DNA of 64,000 bases from Durusdinium trenchii (lineage: Eukaryota; Sar; Dinophyceae; Suessiales; Symbiodiniaceae). Under the pieces are notes generated by a model that made no database searches, was not told the DNA's origin, and saw only the letters and a list, made by a program, of their open reading frames with translations. The DNA lies in contig CAXAMN010021112.1 in assembly GCA_963970005.1 (NCBI GenBank), positions 2,022,020 to 2,086,019 of the forward strand, read 5' to 3'. Each line of letters starts with the position of its first letter. Positions within the stretch are counted from its first letter, which is position 1. Made by a program: the position numbers and the translations under genes. Positions 14,015 through 25,600 of the stretch are shown here, in pieces.

Positions 14015-14456
14015 GTCAAGTGACCGTAAATAGGACCCGTCACCTGGGGTACCTATGGGATAGTCGAACTAGAGTTCTTCAACCTCTGTTGGTCACTCTG
14101 GCGAAGAAAGTTGGAATCGTGAGGTTCGACAGGTCAGTTTCGCCAGCATCTGTGGGGCGATTCTGGCCTGCTGGGTAAGGCCTCCCACTGGAGCAGGGGC
14201 GTTTCTTTTCTTTTTTTCTGAGTCTTTGAATGGACCAGCTTAGTTTCCTCAAGAAATCATAGATGTCTAGTATTCCTTGAGTGCCTGTGGTATTTTCGGT
14301 GCATGGCTTTTCATGCGTGGGTCCTGGGCTTCTACGCGAGTCACTTGAAGTCTCTCGAACAAAGCACCTATAGAACACATTCGCACCTTTTTCCATTCAT
14401 GTGTCCTATAATCCTATAGAGAAAGTCTATTGAACGATAAGCACGTTCTTTCTGAG

Positions 14457-14877
14457 TCTTTCGTGTCCTCGGATTCCGAGACCAGTTTGGACACCAAGCG
14501 TCGTGCCCGTCGCCCGTTGCGTCCTCCGCTCGCATCACATCCGAAGGTGAAGTGCACGCGGATCCGTTTTGGATCCGTTCGGTGCCCTTTACTTGGGGGT
14601 TTCTTCCTGACATGAATCTTCAGGTTGAACCCCAGTCAATTTCATGGATCAACCATCTTTTGCCACATCCTGTCACATGTCACCATCTGCGCCGCCCCCT
14701 TCGAGGGTATATACCTCTTAAGAACGAGCAATGTGGTGCTACTTCCACGACCCGCCGCGCCCCACCTGCGACACCTGCTGCGACACCTGCCCTCGGCAGG
14801 ATGCGCCGCTCCTGGGGCTTCAGGAGTCGCGCAGCCTGGTGGCTTTAGGCGCCAAGGAGCGGCAGATCCTGCTCTAC
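14457..14877 (+). CDS. Two consecutive exon-like islands of an unknown gene
   Basis: Island 14457-14546 (30 codons; SSDSETSLDTKRRARRPLRP) follows TTTCTGAG and ends before GTGAAG. Island 14800-14877 (26 codons; DAPLLGLQESRSLVALGAKE) follows CTCGGCAG and ends before GTCGTT. Both are phase 0 at both ends, so the 253-bp gap behaves like an intron. High GC at third codon positions contrasts with the surroundings. No family recognised. Confidence 0.38.
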
Positions 14878-16589
14878 GTCGTTGGACCCAGAAGGGACGG
14901 CACGGACAGTCCCAGGAGAAGTTTCTTCCCGAAGTCCCGAGGAGTCCGACGATTGGGTCCAACCATGTCACTTGACCAGGGTCAGTGGTCGTCATGGTCT
15001 GGTGACGTCCATCCTGTTCTCAATGCCCCTCTCAACAGCAGAAAGGAGCGTGGAGAGGTGTTGGGCCAGGATGGAGAAGTCGTCCGGACCTGGCACTGGC
15101 TCCAGTTCCGCTGGCTCCAGTTTCTTTGTTTCCAACAAGTGCATGGGCGACTGAGAACATGAGGTGTGTGCACTCCAACATGTGTCCGTCCACAGGGTTT
15201 TTTCTGCACTCCCACAGAAAGGAAGCTGCCACAGGCCATGATGTGCCTTCTTTGTGATGCTGTGTTTCTGTCTCAGGAAGAAGTTACAAGAACCAATGAC
15301 ACAAAGACCCAGTCCAACCACGGTAAATGCCTTTGATTTATGGACAAATACCGACCGGGATGACTGAAGAGTCTGCTCTGAGATCAGGAATCTGGAATTA
15401 CATTTCAACCGCTTCTGCGCAAAGCTGAGGCCATGCCGGAGAACACCTCGCTACCGCCAGCAGTCACCTTGCGATTGACCTGGAGCACTGAGCAGGTGGA
15501 ACTAGTGTGCAGTGTGGATCTAGAATGTAGTTGGGTTGGAGTGGAGAGATGCTGCAAAGACTTCACACTTTCCGGCAAACATAGATGACAATAGACTACT
15601 TCTTTGGGGGGATGAGTAGTTGTTCCAGGGCCAGCTAGATGAGACATCTTGATTAGGGGGTTGCTTCTGTGGGAAATACCAATGAGTTTTTTCTCCCGGC
15701 GGATACCCTCCGTGCCGCACCATATGTTTATTGTTTCTTTTCCCAGTAAAGCTGTTGGTTCCCAAAAAACGTGCACATCCCAAAACAGGCTGCCATGGCA
15801 TAAAAGGATGAAAGGAGAAGGACATGGAATGAAGATCCCATGTTTCTTTGGACACATCGCCTTCCTGCAAGGTGACTCATTCGTTTCAGAACATACCGAA
15901 CAACACTCCCAACAGACGGAACTAGTAGACAAGTTGCAACCCATCCTTTCCGATGGGTTTTTGATCTGTTTCGTGGCGTGCCGTTTATTTCATGGTCTTC
16001 ACACTTCCCATGGTCTGCAGATCGACTTCGTCAAGAAACAGGGGTGGACTCCAGGTGTCCTGAGCCAACGCAGAAAACCCATCCTCCCCAGGGATTGTAG
16101 AAGACCAATGAAGACCATAGATGATTTGAATATGAGCCGTCATCCTGCCGATGAACTGCCCGGCGAGACTCCCCACCTCTCGAAACATCCAAAAACAACC
16201 CAGGGAATGGCCACAATTGAATAACTTTCAACCTCCATATGAAGAGGTGTTCAATCCAAGTGGGAGCATTTGTTGAATCAAGATTCTACATTGCCTGTTT
16301 AGCACCATCGACAGACCAGCCACATGCTCCGAACACCAATGCTGCACGGGGATGTGTGCAACGCGGGCGCACAGGAGGGTGAGCAGAGCTATGAGGCTCA
16401 GCTTTTGCTGGAGAAGCTGGATACGTGGCTTGGGAATGACTGGTGCAAAGTGGATAGTGAGCATGGTGTAGTTGTCCAACGCTTATTACTTTAAGGAAAA
16501 TGTTCAGGAAGAAGACATGTTTTTCCCCCGGATAGCCTCAGCTATTGGGGTTCTTACTTCATGGGGTTCTTACTTCAAGAATAGGAAGA

Positions 16590-16960
16590 GCTGCATGTGC
16601 GCGTTTTCGAGACTGGGTGCTGGTGCCGCTGCAGGGTGCGCTGTGGTTCCCGTGTAGGAAGAGCTGTGTGTGCGCGTGCTCGAGCTTGGGTGCTGATGCC
16701 GCTGCAGTGCTGCTACTGTGTGCGCTTCGGAACTTGGGGCTGGTGCCGTTGCAGGGTGCCGCTGCTGTGGGCGCTTAGGTGCTGGCGCTTGGGTGCTGGT
16801 GCCGCTGCAGGGTGCCGCTGTGTGCACTTTGGATTTGGGGTATATGGCCATGTGCACTTTTGGAGCTTGGGTGCTGGTGCCCTTGCAGTGTACCACTGCC
16901 AGATGTGTGGCCGTTTGCGTATCTTTGGAGCTTGAGTGCCGCTGCAGAGTACCGCGGCAG
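16590..16960 (+). repeat. Degenerate minisatellite (GCTGGTGCCGCTGCAGGGTG-type units)
   Basis: Units built on GGTGCTGGTGCCGCTGCAG and GTGC(G/A)CTT recur with variable spacing of about 45-75 bp. The periodic open frames on both strands follow from the repeat and are not evidence of a gene. Confidence 0.75.
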
Positions 16961-17248
16961 TGTGCTGTCCACAAAAGTCTTCTTGTTATCTGGGGCCTAT
17001 GCTGGTGCAACTTTGCTAGTTGTTCTTTCCACGAGAACCGTGCTAGGTACCTGCTTGCCAGAAAAACATACCTCCGCAGCCTCCGCACACTAATAGTACT
17101 GTAACTTATAGGCATGGCACCTGAAACCGCATTCTTTTGCAGGAACCGTGTTGTCATATTCGGGCACGCCGGCGCGCCTGCGTTTTTCCAATGTTTTTTC
17201 CAATGCTTGTCGCATGCTATGTTAAAGTCCATGAGTGTTGCGGCGCGT

Positions 17249-17251
17249 TGG

Positions 17252-17282
<31 letters not shown>

Positions 17283-17480
17283 CAGTAGGAGTAGCAGTAG
17301 CAGTAGCAGCAGGAGGAGGAGTAGCAGTAGTAGCAGCAGCAGTAGTAGTACTTGTAGCGCGAGTAGTGGGAGTAGGTAGTATGTAGCAGGTAGGAGGGTC
17401 AAGAGGTAGTAGTAGGTGGTAGCAAGTAGTATACAGTAGGTAGTAGTAGGGAGTGGTGGGTAGTGATCTCTACAGTCTCT
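17249..17480 (+). repeat. (AGT/AGC)n trinucleotide repeat region
   Basis: A pure stretch of AGT units grades into AGC and AGG interruptions and then into diffuse TAGTAGG-type sequence that runs up to the helicase-like block. It keeps several frames open by composition. Confidence 0.9.
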
Positions 17481-17484
17481 ACAG

Positions 17485-17964
17485 GTCAAAAGGTGAGATC
17501 GAGGGCTGATGTCACGGTTGCTGATGGCCCTTATGGCGATTTGACTTTTGACGCATCTGGTTCACGATACTCTCGATCAGAAGTCAAGGCAGTCATCGCT
17601 GCCATTCGACAGGATATACCAGAGATCCTGAAGACAGACCATCGAAGTCGCAAATCCAGCAGCTAGCTTGATCATGGTGATCCTGGTGATCACTTACTAC
17701 GAGGCGCAGCGCGCGAGGTTGACAGATGCTGTGGAGAAGTTGCTTCTAGAACCAGAAATCGCAACACAACTCTCAGGCGTACCAACCATTCCCGGCCGCG
17801 GAATATCCTCACGCATCTGCGTCAGAAGCGTCAAGACCGCCATTGGTGATGAAGCTGTGGGTGTGTATTTATCACTCGCAGCTGAAAAAGATCAGAACCC
17901 ATTTTCTGCTGGATTTGATGAGGATGTTGCGGCTGGTAGACGGTTGGACGCAGGTAGTAGGTAG
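17485..17964 (+). pseudogene. Decayed SF1 (UPF1/DNA2-like) helicase fragment
   Basis: A first frame opens after an acceptor at 17484 and runs to 17666. A second starts about 17668 with VITYYEAQRARLTDAVEKLL and continues to CVRSVKTAIGDEAVGVYLSL. In UPF1-like helicases the C-terminal ATPase lobe reads V.TPY..Q...L, then V.(T/S)VD.FQG.E.D...SLVR; the match here is partial and the FQG is lost. The frame changes near 17660 and perhaps again near 17900. A retained degenerate copy is more likely than a live gene. Confidence 0.33.
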
Positions 17965-18431
17965 TAGTGGGCGTAGTAGGTCCAGGTATGTCCAGGTGTT
18001 TCTATCATTAGTAGTCAGCGGTGCTCGTAGTAGTAATTAGTTGTTGTCATGGTGGTGGTGGTGGTAGTATCATGGTGATCGTCTTAGTCATCGTTGTCGT
18101 CGTGGTTGCCAAGAGTGCGTGTTCCCCAGTGTCCGCAGGGTCCGGTGAGTGCCTGACCGCTCAAAGGGGAAGCACCGCAGTTGTTCATGCGGTGTACTTC
18201 TGAGCGCCTTGCTTGGACTGCCGCTGTGGCTTCCAAGTTGGAGTTGGAGGGGGAAACTTTGCTGACGTTATCCCTTTGCGTGCATTCATGGCTTCAAACC
18301 TGATCACTTGCTTGTTGTGAACATTCAATATCCCAGGCTCAGATCGGGTCCAGATTATTTCACCGTGGACCCAACACCTTGGCGGCGGTATCTAGAGATT
18401 CTCCGATGCCCGATGTTGAGTTGCCCTGAGC

Positions 18432-18928
18432 AACATGGCGACTCTACCAGCCATTCCTGATGAAGGCATCGATACCCATTTTTGGGCATGGGCATATGAA
18501 AACAGACCGGGCCACCTTCTCGCGGGGCTTGCAGACCAAGGTTTGAGTGACACTTAACTTGTCAAGAATCGGCTTGCTGAATTGGCACCTGACGTGGCCT
18601 ATGGGCTGGCGATGCTCAATGTCATGGATCTTTCCAGGATCCCGGATGTTTGGGCAAAATTCGCCCAACTGAACTTTGAGGGTACCCGCACTTGGCTTTT
18701 TTCGGCACCCGGTCCGCGCACAATGGCCCTTTTGAGTTTTGTGTCTCCGCTTTGGTTGACAAACTCGGGCCCTGCCCGTGGTGTGGCGACATCGCAACCG
18801 CCCACTTCGATCACCTTGTTTGGCTTTGCCCCCAAAGGCCCTGTAGGATAGCTTGTTTGTTTCCCGTCTCAGCTGGAACGATGGCACAACCTCCCCTGCA
18901 GTCCTCCTTCAGGTGCGCGACTGGCTGA
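18432..18928 (+). pseudogene. Decayed LINE-like or similar retroelement 3' end
   Basis: An ATG at 18435 opens MATLPAIPDEGIDTHFWAWA, stops at 18557, continues as LAELAPDVAYGLAMLNVMD, then shifts frame near 18690 to LVDKLGPCPWCGDIATAHFD followed by HLVWLCP. The CxxC...H...C pattern with a tryptophan is like the zinc-binding end found after many LINE reverse transcriptases. No reverse transcriptase core is visible upstream, so this is a fragment and the family is tentative. Confidence 0.35.
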
Positions 18929-19429
18929 GCCAGGTCTGTCTTCAGGCGTGCAGATCGCCATGCTTCGACTGAGGTTCCCGATGACTCTGCTGATCCCATT
19001 CCTTATCATCCAGGTGAAGTTCGGGAATCCTGACTACGTTAGCAACGGGAGCTGACGGCTGCTGTATCTACCTTGGGGTGCTCGCAGCGGCAAAGTGATG
19101 ATGATGATGATGATGCTCAATGTCATGACCGGAATTGGGCTTGCACATAGGTACATCCCGAGGGACGGCTGGCCCAACCACTGGACAGGGTACACAGGGC
19201 TGGAACGAGGCTGGTGGTCCGTGATTTGGATGTGGCCACCTTGCGTGCACTCATTGGGGGCCCCATAATTCAGCTTTTCCCCACGCTGTTTCGTCGTGAG
19301 TCTCCCTCACAGATGCATGGCTTCGAATGAAACAATTAGTAATACTCTACTTCGATTGATCCCCACCATGACATTTCAATCATTTGTCTTCACGCCATGG
19401 TGAGGAGCATGTTGCCATGGTCGTGAGTT

Positions 19430-19835
19430 TTGTGGTTCTTGACTTTGTTTGTGGGTCCTCGGGTTGTGTGCTGTGATTGTGGTTATGTTCTGTGGATGTG
19501 CGTGGTGGTTGTCTGCTGTGGTTGTGTGCTGTACATGTGTCTTTGCGGTTGTGTTTGTGATTGTGGTTGTGTTTGTGTTTGCGGCGATGTGTTTGGAATC
19601 GTGTGTTTGTGGATGTGTATGTGGTTGTGCTTGTGTTTGTGGATGTGTTTGGGGTAGTGTTTGCGGTTGTTTTTTGTGGTTGTGGTTGTGGTTGTGTGCT
19701 TGTGGTTGTGTGCTTGTGGTTGTGTGTTTGTGTTTGTGTTTATGGTTGTGTTTGTGATTGTGGTTGTGTTTGTGATTGTGTTTGTGTTTGTGGTTGTGGG
19801 GTTATAATTGTGTGTTTGTGGTTGTGTGTGTTGGC
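19430..19835 (+). repeat. GT-only low-complexity tract
   Basis: About 400 bp are made almost wholly of G and T on the + strand (TTGTGGTTGTGTTTGTG-like, period about 6). Frames open on both strands (Val/Cys/Gly-rich and Thr/Asn/His-rich) arise from the repeat. Confidence 0.85.
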
Positions 19836-20060
19836 GGGGAACACTGCCCGCCGACGCTCGCAATTGAGGTCCGGCCGGGAACACTGCCTTGCCTTACGGC
19901 CCTCGCAGTTGCGGTCCTACCAGATGAGGCTCGCGGTTGAGGACGACGTGGAGGACGAGAAGGACGAGAAGCAGGAGGAGGAGGAGGGCACGAGCTGACA
20001 TTAAAAAACACAACCCTCACCTGACAGGCGGGGAAAAATGTCACATGCTCTTTCCTCTCA

Positions 20061-20585
20061 CGAGACCAGCTGGACGTCGCCACTTCGACCCCAATTGGGA
20101 TCTTCAGGTCGACGGCCTGCAGCTCGTGGCACCCCGGGGAGCAATCCAATCTGACTGGTATATTATGGTATGTTGGCCTATGAGTTTGGGTTGGTGCTTT
20201 CTGAACACATTGCAATTGAGATGCTTATTTTGCCCTCAGAGGGTTATTCCGCTGTTTGTGCCGCAGCCGGGCATGAGGCAAGTGGATCACTTGTTGTTGG
20301 CATTCCCACTCATTGTGGAGGATGGAGTGCGGCAACAGAAACCCACCTTGCACGCGTCTGGGTGGCGTCTCTCCTCACTGCAGATGAGCCACCGACCTTC
20401 TCAGTTGGATCTCGAAAACATGGCCTGTCATACTTGTCTGGGTGGCTGGCTCTCACGCCTCCTGAAATTGAGGTCAAGTTGGTAGCTGAAATCAAGAAAC
20501 AAAGGCCCACTGCGGCCAATCGTGAGTCTGGTGGAGATCAAAAAATTGGTTGCTTCGTTCATGGCAGATCTGGGTCTGTTAGATG
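20061..20585 (+). pseudogene. Unrecognised coding-like block, two frames
   Basis: One frame (RRHFDPNWDLQVDGLQLVAP) leads to about 20165, where a second takes over (MLAYEFGLVLSEHIAIEMLI ... PPEIEVKLVAEIKKQRPTAA) to a stop at 20584. Composition looks coding but no family is recognised, and the overlap of frames suggests decay. Confidence 0.25.
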
Positions 20586-20850
20586 AGTTCCAGCGCTACA
20601 GACAGAACATTAGTTTCAAGCTGAGCAGTTCATTTTCAGGGATCAATTTAGGTATATGTTGCTACTACTTTCGTATTCGCACCGCATAATTCAGCATACT
20701 CCTTCCATAGCTCATAGTCAAACATCACCCGAAAAAACGCATCAAACAACATGCAGATATATATATATATATATATATACGTCGGAGTGTTTGGGAGAAA
20801 GGGCGAAGTCCTTGGCCACTAAGTTCACCGCTCGACTCTAAGCGACCCAG

Positions 20851-20925
20851 GTCTGCATCTTCGGCCTTATCTGCATTGGCGGTGCGGGCGCACATGCTCC
20901 GCTTTCAGGCGCCGAGAATGTTCAG
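20851..20925 (+). CDS. Exon-like island
   Basis: It starts after GCGACCCAG and ends before GTGGTT; the frame reads SASSALSALAVRAHMLRFQA. Short; unknown. Confidence 0.27.
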
Positions 20926-22564
20926 GTGGTTTTGGATGTTTTTTGCGGAGAAGGTGATGTTTATTTGTATTCCGGGTTCAAATTCCTGGTATGGTGAGTG
21001 TATATTTCTATTTACCCAACTTTACCCGCTTCCTGGACGGCGCCGATCCCAGCTCCGGAGGGCTAAGCTTGCCACCAGATCCGAAAGGTGGGTCGAATGG
21101 TCGGCAGATCCGAAAGGTCGGTCGAACATCCATCACCCGTTTCCGAGACTTCCTCACATGTCTAAAGGGCACTCTTCCACTCATGTCCAAGGCATGACTT
21201 GGATGTCCAAGTCATGCACACTAGTATACCGTAAACCCAAAGACTCCAACCACCATGACTTTATATTATGGTTCTCACCAAACAATATTTGTCTTACTAA
21301 AACATTTATATACACTACACAAACATGTCAACCATCTTTACATGGTCTTGGAAGACTACGGTAAACGCTGGAGATCAGAAATCAGAGATCTAAGTTCGAC
21401 ATCCGGGTCACCGAGTAGGATCCACTCGAGATGAGGGGCTCATGGCTTACACTGGTTTCAGAGCAGATGGCACTGGCACCCCAAGATGTCTTTTAGATTT
21501 TCGGGGTCCATACAAATCACCTTGGAGGATATTGCCATCTACTCTGAAACCACCATAGCCGGGCTGCTTGCACCAAGAGTGAGAGATGGTGAGATGTTGG
21601 CTTCACCCGACTTGCAGCACATTTGACATAGAGAGCCATCCTTTGCCAGGCTTAGACTATTGGAGGACTACTACGGAAACCCACATGATTCGGCGCTCCT
21701 GAGATGCACTTGGGGAAGATACGATCACCACGTATTGCTCCATGCGTGGCATCAGCCTATGCAACATTCTGCAACGGCGCAGGGCAACGGGCCCACGCGC
21801 CCACAGCTGCAGTGCTGGGAAGAATCAGATTTGGGTTGCCTTCCAGACAAACGGTACAGGCGTGAATGAAGACCGGCCATGCAGAAGTTCTGCCCTTGGT
21901 CACTTGGACGACGATGGCTTGTTGTTGCGTGACTCGTTGCGTTGAAGCCAATGAAACATGCTGCCGAGCTCAACTTGGTTCTTCATGCCTGATATGCTGC
22001 TGGTCCTGAGTGCACGCTGACGATATTGGATGCTATTAGTTGCCCATGTGTGGCAAGTGGACCAAGCCTGGACAAATGTTCGATTCAAACTTGTCCAATA
22101 GATCACCTCGAAGAAGAGGAGGAATGATGGAGATTGTTGTGTTCGGTCACACCGATGAAGCAGATGCCAATGGCTCAGTGACGATAGTGACGCATGTCTA
22201 CGTAGGTCAGTGTCCCTGAAGCTCTTGAGTGACAGGGGCAGCGGCTCATGGCATCTCAAGGATGAGGATTCACTTCGTGGCCCAAAGTCAACAGCTCGAC
22301 AGTGGTCGACATCCCTGAAACATGGGTGTCCCAGTAAACCTGTATGTATAGCCGTCGCTAAGACTAAGAACAATCACTCTTTTAGAGATGGCAAGGCCTG
22401 GAACCTGGCCCGATCATCATCCACCGGGCGAAAAATGGGATATACCCAAGACATCCCCTACATGGACCACCCAAATAGATACAAATAGTAGATCCCCACT
22501 GAGAATGTATTGGAAGCGTTTCTAAAGGACCACAAAACCAACCACCTCCGATGGCTTTTGGAAG

Positions 22565-22681
22565 CTTCGCCTCTCGCTGGCTTCAGATCTGCCAGGTGGC
22601 GCACGCCTTGACTGCGCTGGCGGTGTCCCCCGCGGCCCACGAGCGCTTTGCGCACGTGCACCAAGCCGTGTTGGATGGCCG
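22565..22681 (+). CDS. Exon-like island
   Basis: The frame RWLQICQVAHALTALAVSPA then HERFAHVHQAVLDG is an amphipathic helix with strong GC at third positions. It ends before GTAGAG. Unknown. Confidence 0.35.
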
Positions 22682-25600
22682 GTAGAGCCCAGCTGCCCGG
22701 GTGGGTGGTGGTGAAACCCTGAGAGGACTGGGATCGAAACAGAGATGACGAAGTGAAGTCTTAGGAGCAAGATGACCCAGATGACGCAAACAAAAATAGC
22801 AGATCACCAAGCAGTTGTGCAAGAAAACAGAGGCCAATGGTGATCTTTGGACGTTCTCAAGTGCTGGGATGTTGAAATCAACCAACAACGGAACCAACAA
22901 CGGAACCAACAATGGTAAAGTGAGAAGTTGAACTTGAGCACGCCGGAACGAAAAACCGGATCCAGGCCCGCATGTCGTGATTCCCCACTGGCACTTGGTG
23001 CTCAAAAGTGGTAGTGTTGTCAGCAGTGAATCACATGCAGAAGTTGTCAGAAGGGATCCATCTCTATGGATTCATGGATTCATCCTCTTTATGATGGTGA
23101 TGCCGAACACGACGCTTTTATGTAGGTGCCAGGAGGATCCTGTCATACATCGTTTCGAGGATATGTGACTCCCTATATAGGCATGTTTCATTGTTCCCAT
23201 CGCATATGTGACATTTGTGAGTGGATGGACACTTAGGAGCAGGAAAGGCTGGGCCATGAAAGGGATAACGTCGTGGCATGTCCGTGTTCACTGTTCTTCA
23301 TGGGTGGGTGTTGCATAGGAGGCCATGTCCCGCATTTTTAGACAGCCCAAAGAGTGAAATGGGAGTGAACAGCCCAAAGGGGCCCAAAGACTCAAAGAGA
23401 TGCCAATTCAATGACGCGATCTTCAGTGAAACCCCTTTGGGGCTTTCAGACTTGAGTCATTGAGGTCCTCACACTCACTTCATGCCATGGCTTCAAACTT
23501 GGGACTATCGCAACACCTGCGGGGACACTAAATGCTTTTATAGGTCCCTGCCTGTCAATGATTGTCCCGTTTTCTCACACACCCGGCATTTTTTCGGGTC
23601 ACCCAGGGTGGGTCCTTTGGGTCGATCCCTTGTGCTTGGCGCGCACAGCGCCCCCACCGCTCACAGCTCCCAGGTCTCATCTCGCTTCAAGCTCTCGAGG
23701 CGTGCCACGATCCACACGATCCACTGCCCGCGTCACCGGTGCTTTTGGGTCGCCCGCGACGTTCCGCGACGCCGGTGCCATGTTTCTTCGGTGCCATATC
23801 GATTTCATGTGTATGACTGTATGTTTGGTACCGTACCGGTACCTGGTTTCTTTCTTCCAGCTCTGAATGCCACCTTTAACACATCCTTAAACATTGTTGG
23901 CTTGGTGTCCCAAAGAGTTTCCGTCTGACGCCTTCAGTTTCATGTCATACTCTCAGGGGCAGCTGCGGCAGCTACCATTTCATGGACCAAGTTTGTTGAC
24001 TTGATGTTCTTTCCTTTTTTGCTTGCAGACTTCTTTTTTTAGGGCGTTCCCTAATTACTTGGAACTAACAAGGGAGGGATCCTCCTTTTCAACAACCTAG
24101 ACACAGAAAAAACGTCCAACCTTCCGACTGCAAAGGCAAGTCCAAAGATGGTTCATGATTTTGGACGTCAGACAACATCCGGACTCGGGGTTTGTATCAT
24201 TTGTTGGATCCGCTCGGAACTCTCTGGCGGTCTTCACGGCCTCCATCTGGCGGAGAGCCTTTCTTCCGCAAGCGAAGTGACAGATGCAAGTCTAAAAAAT
24301 CCGGAGCTGTTCACGAACTCAGCAGTTAGTCAACAGGAAATCCTTGTCCTGTGGGTGAGGAACGTAAAATTTCCGCCAATGTTAGCTAGAGTAACCGGCC
24401 AGTGAATTCAGGGCCGAATCGTCTCCATTGTTTGGGGGAAGCGTTTGGTGACATGGTTTGATCGGATTTCCATCCAGGCCCTTCAGCTTGGGCGTTCAAG
24501 TCCTTCGTCAAAGACCCCCAAGCTGCTCAAGCCATCAGATCTTTCGGCCGACCATTCTTATAGTTATTCAGAGTCGTTTTTTCTGACTTCAAGATGACCA
24601 GCACCCTCACTGCCAGGAACTTCCCCTGGCGCCTCCCTGCCCTCGGACCTTTGTCTTTCATCGGGTGTCCGGACCGGGTTCCCGGACCTGTCGGGTGGAC
24701 ACTGACGGGGGTCGCCGGGTCGCCTGGACCCAAGCTGAACAGGATCAAGAGGAAGATCAAGAGGCCATCTTCCTGGAAGGCATGTTGCAGGCACACTGGA
24801 CCTCGGGATGACCTCGAGATGACCTCGGATGGCCGAAAGGGAAGCTTCCCCTCGCAGAGGATGCGTTTCTTCAACTCTTTTGACTGTACAGTATGATACA
24901 GCACATGTGTCACACGAAGGCAAAACGACCTCCGTTTTTTGAAGTTTGGATCCAACTAACGTTCCAACTCTATGGAGACTTTGCCAGGTTGATGGGTTGA
25001 CTGTTGGCTTTGTGTGCCACCAGAGTAAGACTGGGTTTGTTGTGGTCAGATGGGGGACATAATATCTAAATCCAAATACCACTGATTCACGCGTGTGTTT
25101 TCGACATCAACTCATTTTTTTCGACTGATCCACTCTCAGGATTCGATATATGGCTTTTGCTGTCGAAAAAAGGGTGTTCTCGCAGAGGATGTTCTGGAAG
25201 GTACTCGCCCATGTCCACGTACAGATCCCCGTTCGCCTTCAAACACAATTAAAAGAATGGCTGACCTGGTGCCATAGTGCAAGAATCCATAAGACTCCAA
25301 AAAAACACTGCGGGTTCTTTGGTCTTCAGACCCATGTAAACACTGCTTGGCCACGAATCCGGGATCGCACCCCCCGCATCGATCGCCGCGATCGCATCCC
25401 GCCGGTCAGGCCTTGGAACGAGATCTCGGGGAGGCCGAGGGGGATCGCCAAGGAAGGAGCATATACTGTAGGTCGGTTTGGCACGGCGCGACACCGGAAG
25501 TGACTTCGTTGATTGAACGTCTGGTTGAAAGTATCTTGGACTCGAAGTATGCTGAAATATGTTGAAACATTAAAGTTGAACTCAAAGTTCTGAAGTTGTT

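Noticed and set aside
15405..16224. Overlapping 179-codon (-) and 191-codon (+) open frames
   Set aside because: They overlap on opposite strands, show no codon bias typical of the supported exons and have no motif; likely chance.
16570..17232. 220-codon open frame on the - strand
   Set aside because: Much of it is translation of the 16.6-16.96 kb minisatellite (repeating ALQRHQHPSS-like peptides); no domain, and periodicity comes from the DNA repeat.
17217..17489. Poly-Leu frame on - and poly-Ser frame on +
   Set aside because: Both are products of the (AGT/AGC)n repeat.
19449..19998. Val/Cys/Gly-rich open frames on + and Thr/Asn-rich frames on -
   Set aside because: They follow from the GT-only tract, where stop codons are scarce by composition.
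24564..25082. 172-codon frame on the - strand
   Set aside because: Coding-like only where GC-rich, with two other frames open in the same place; strand and frame cannot be decided.
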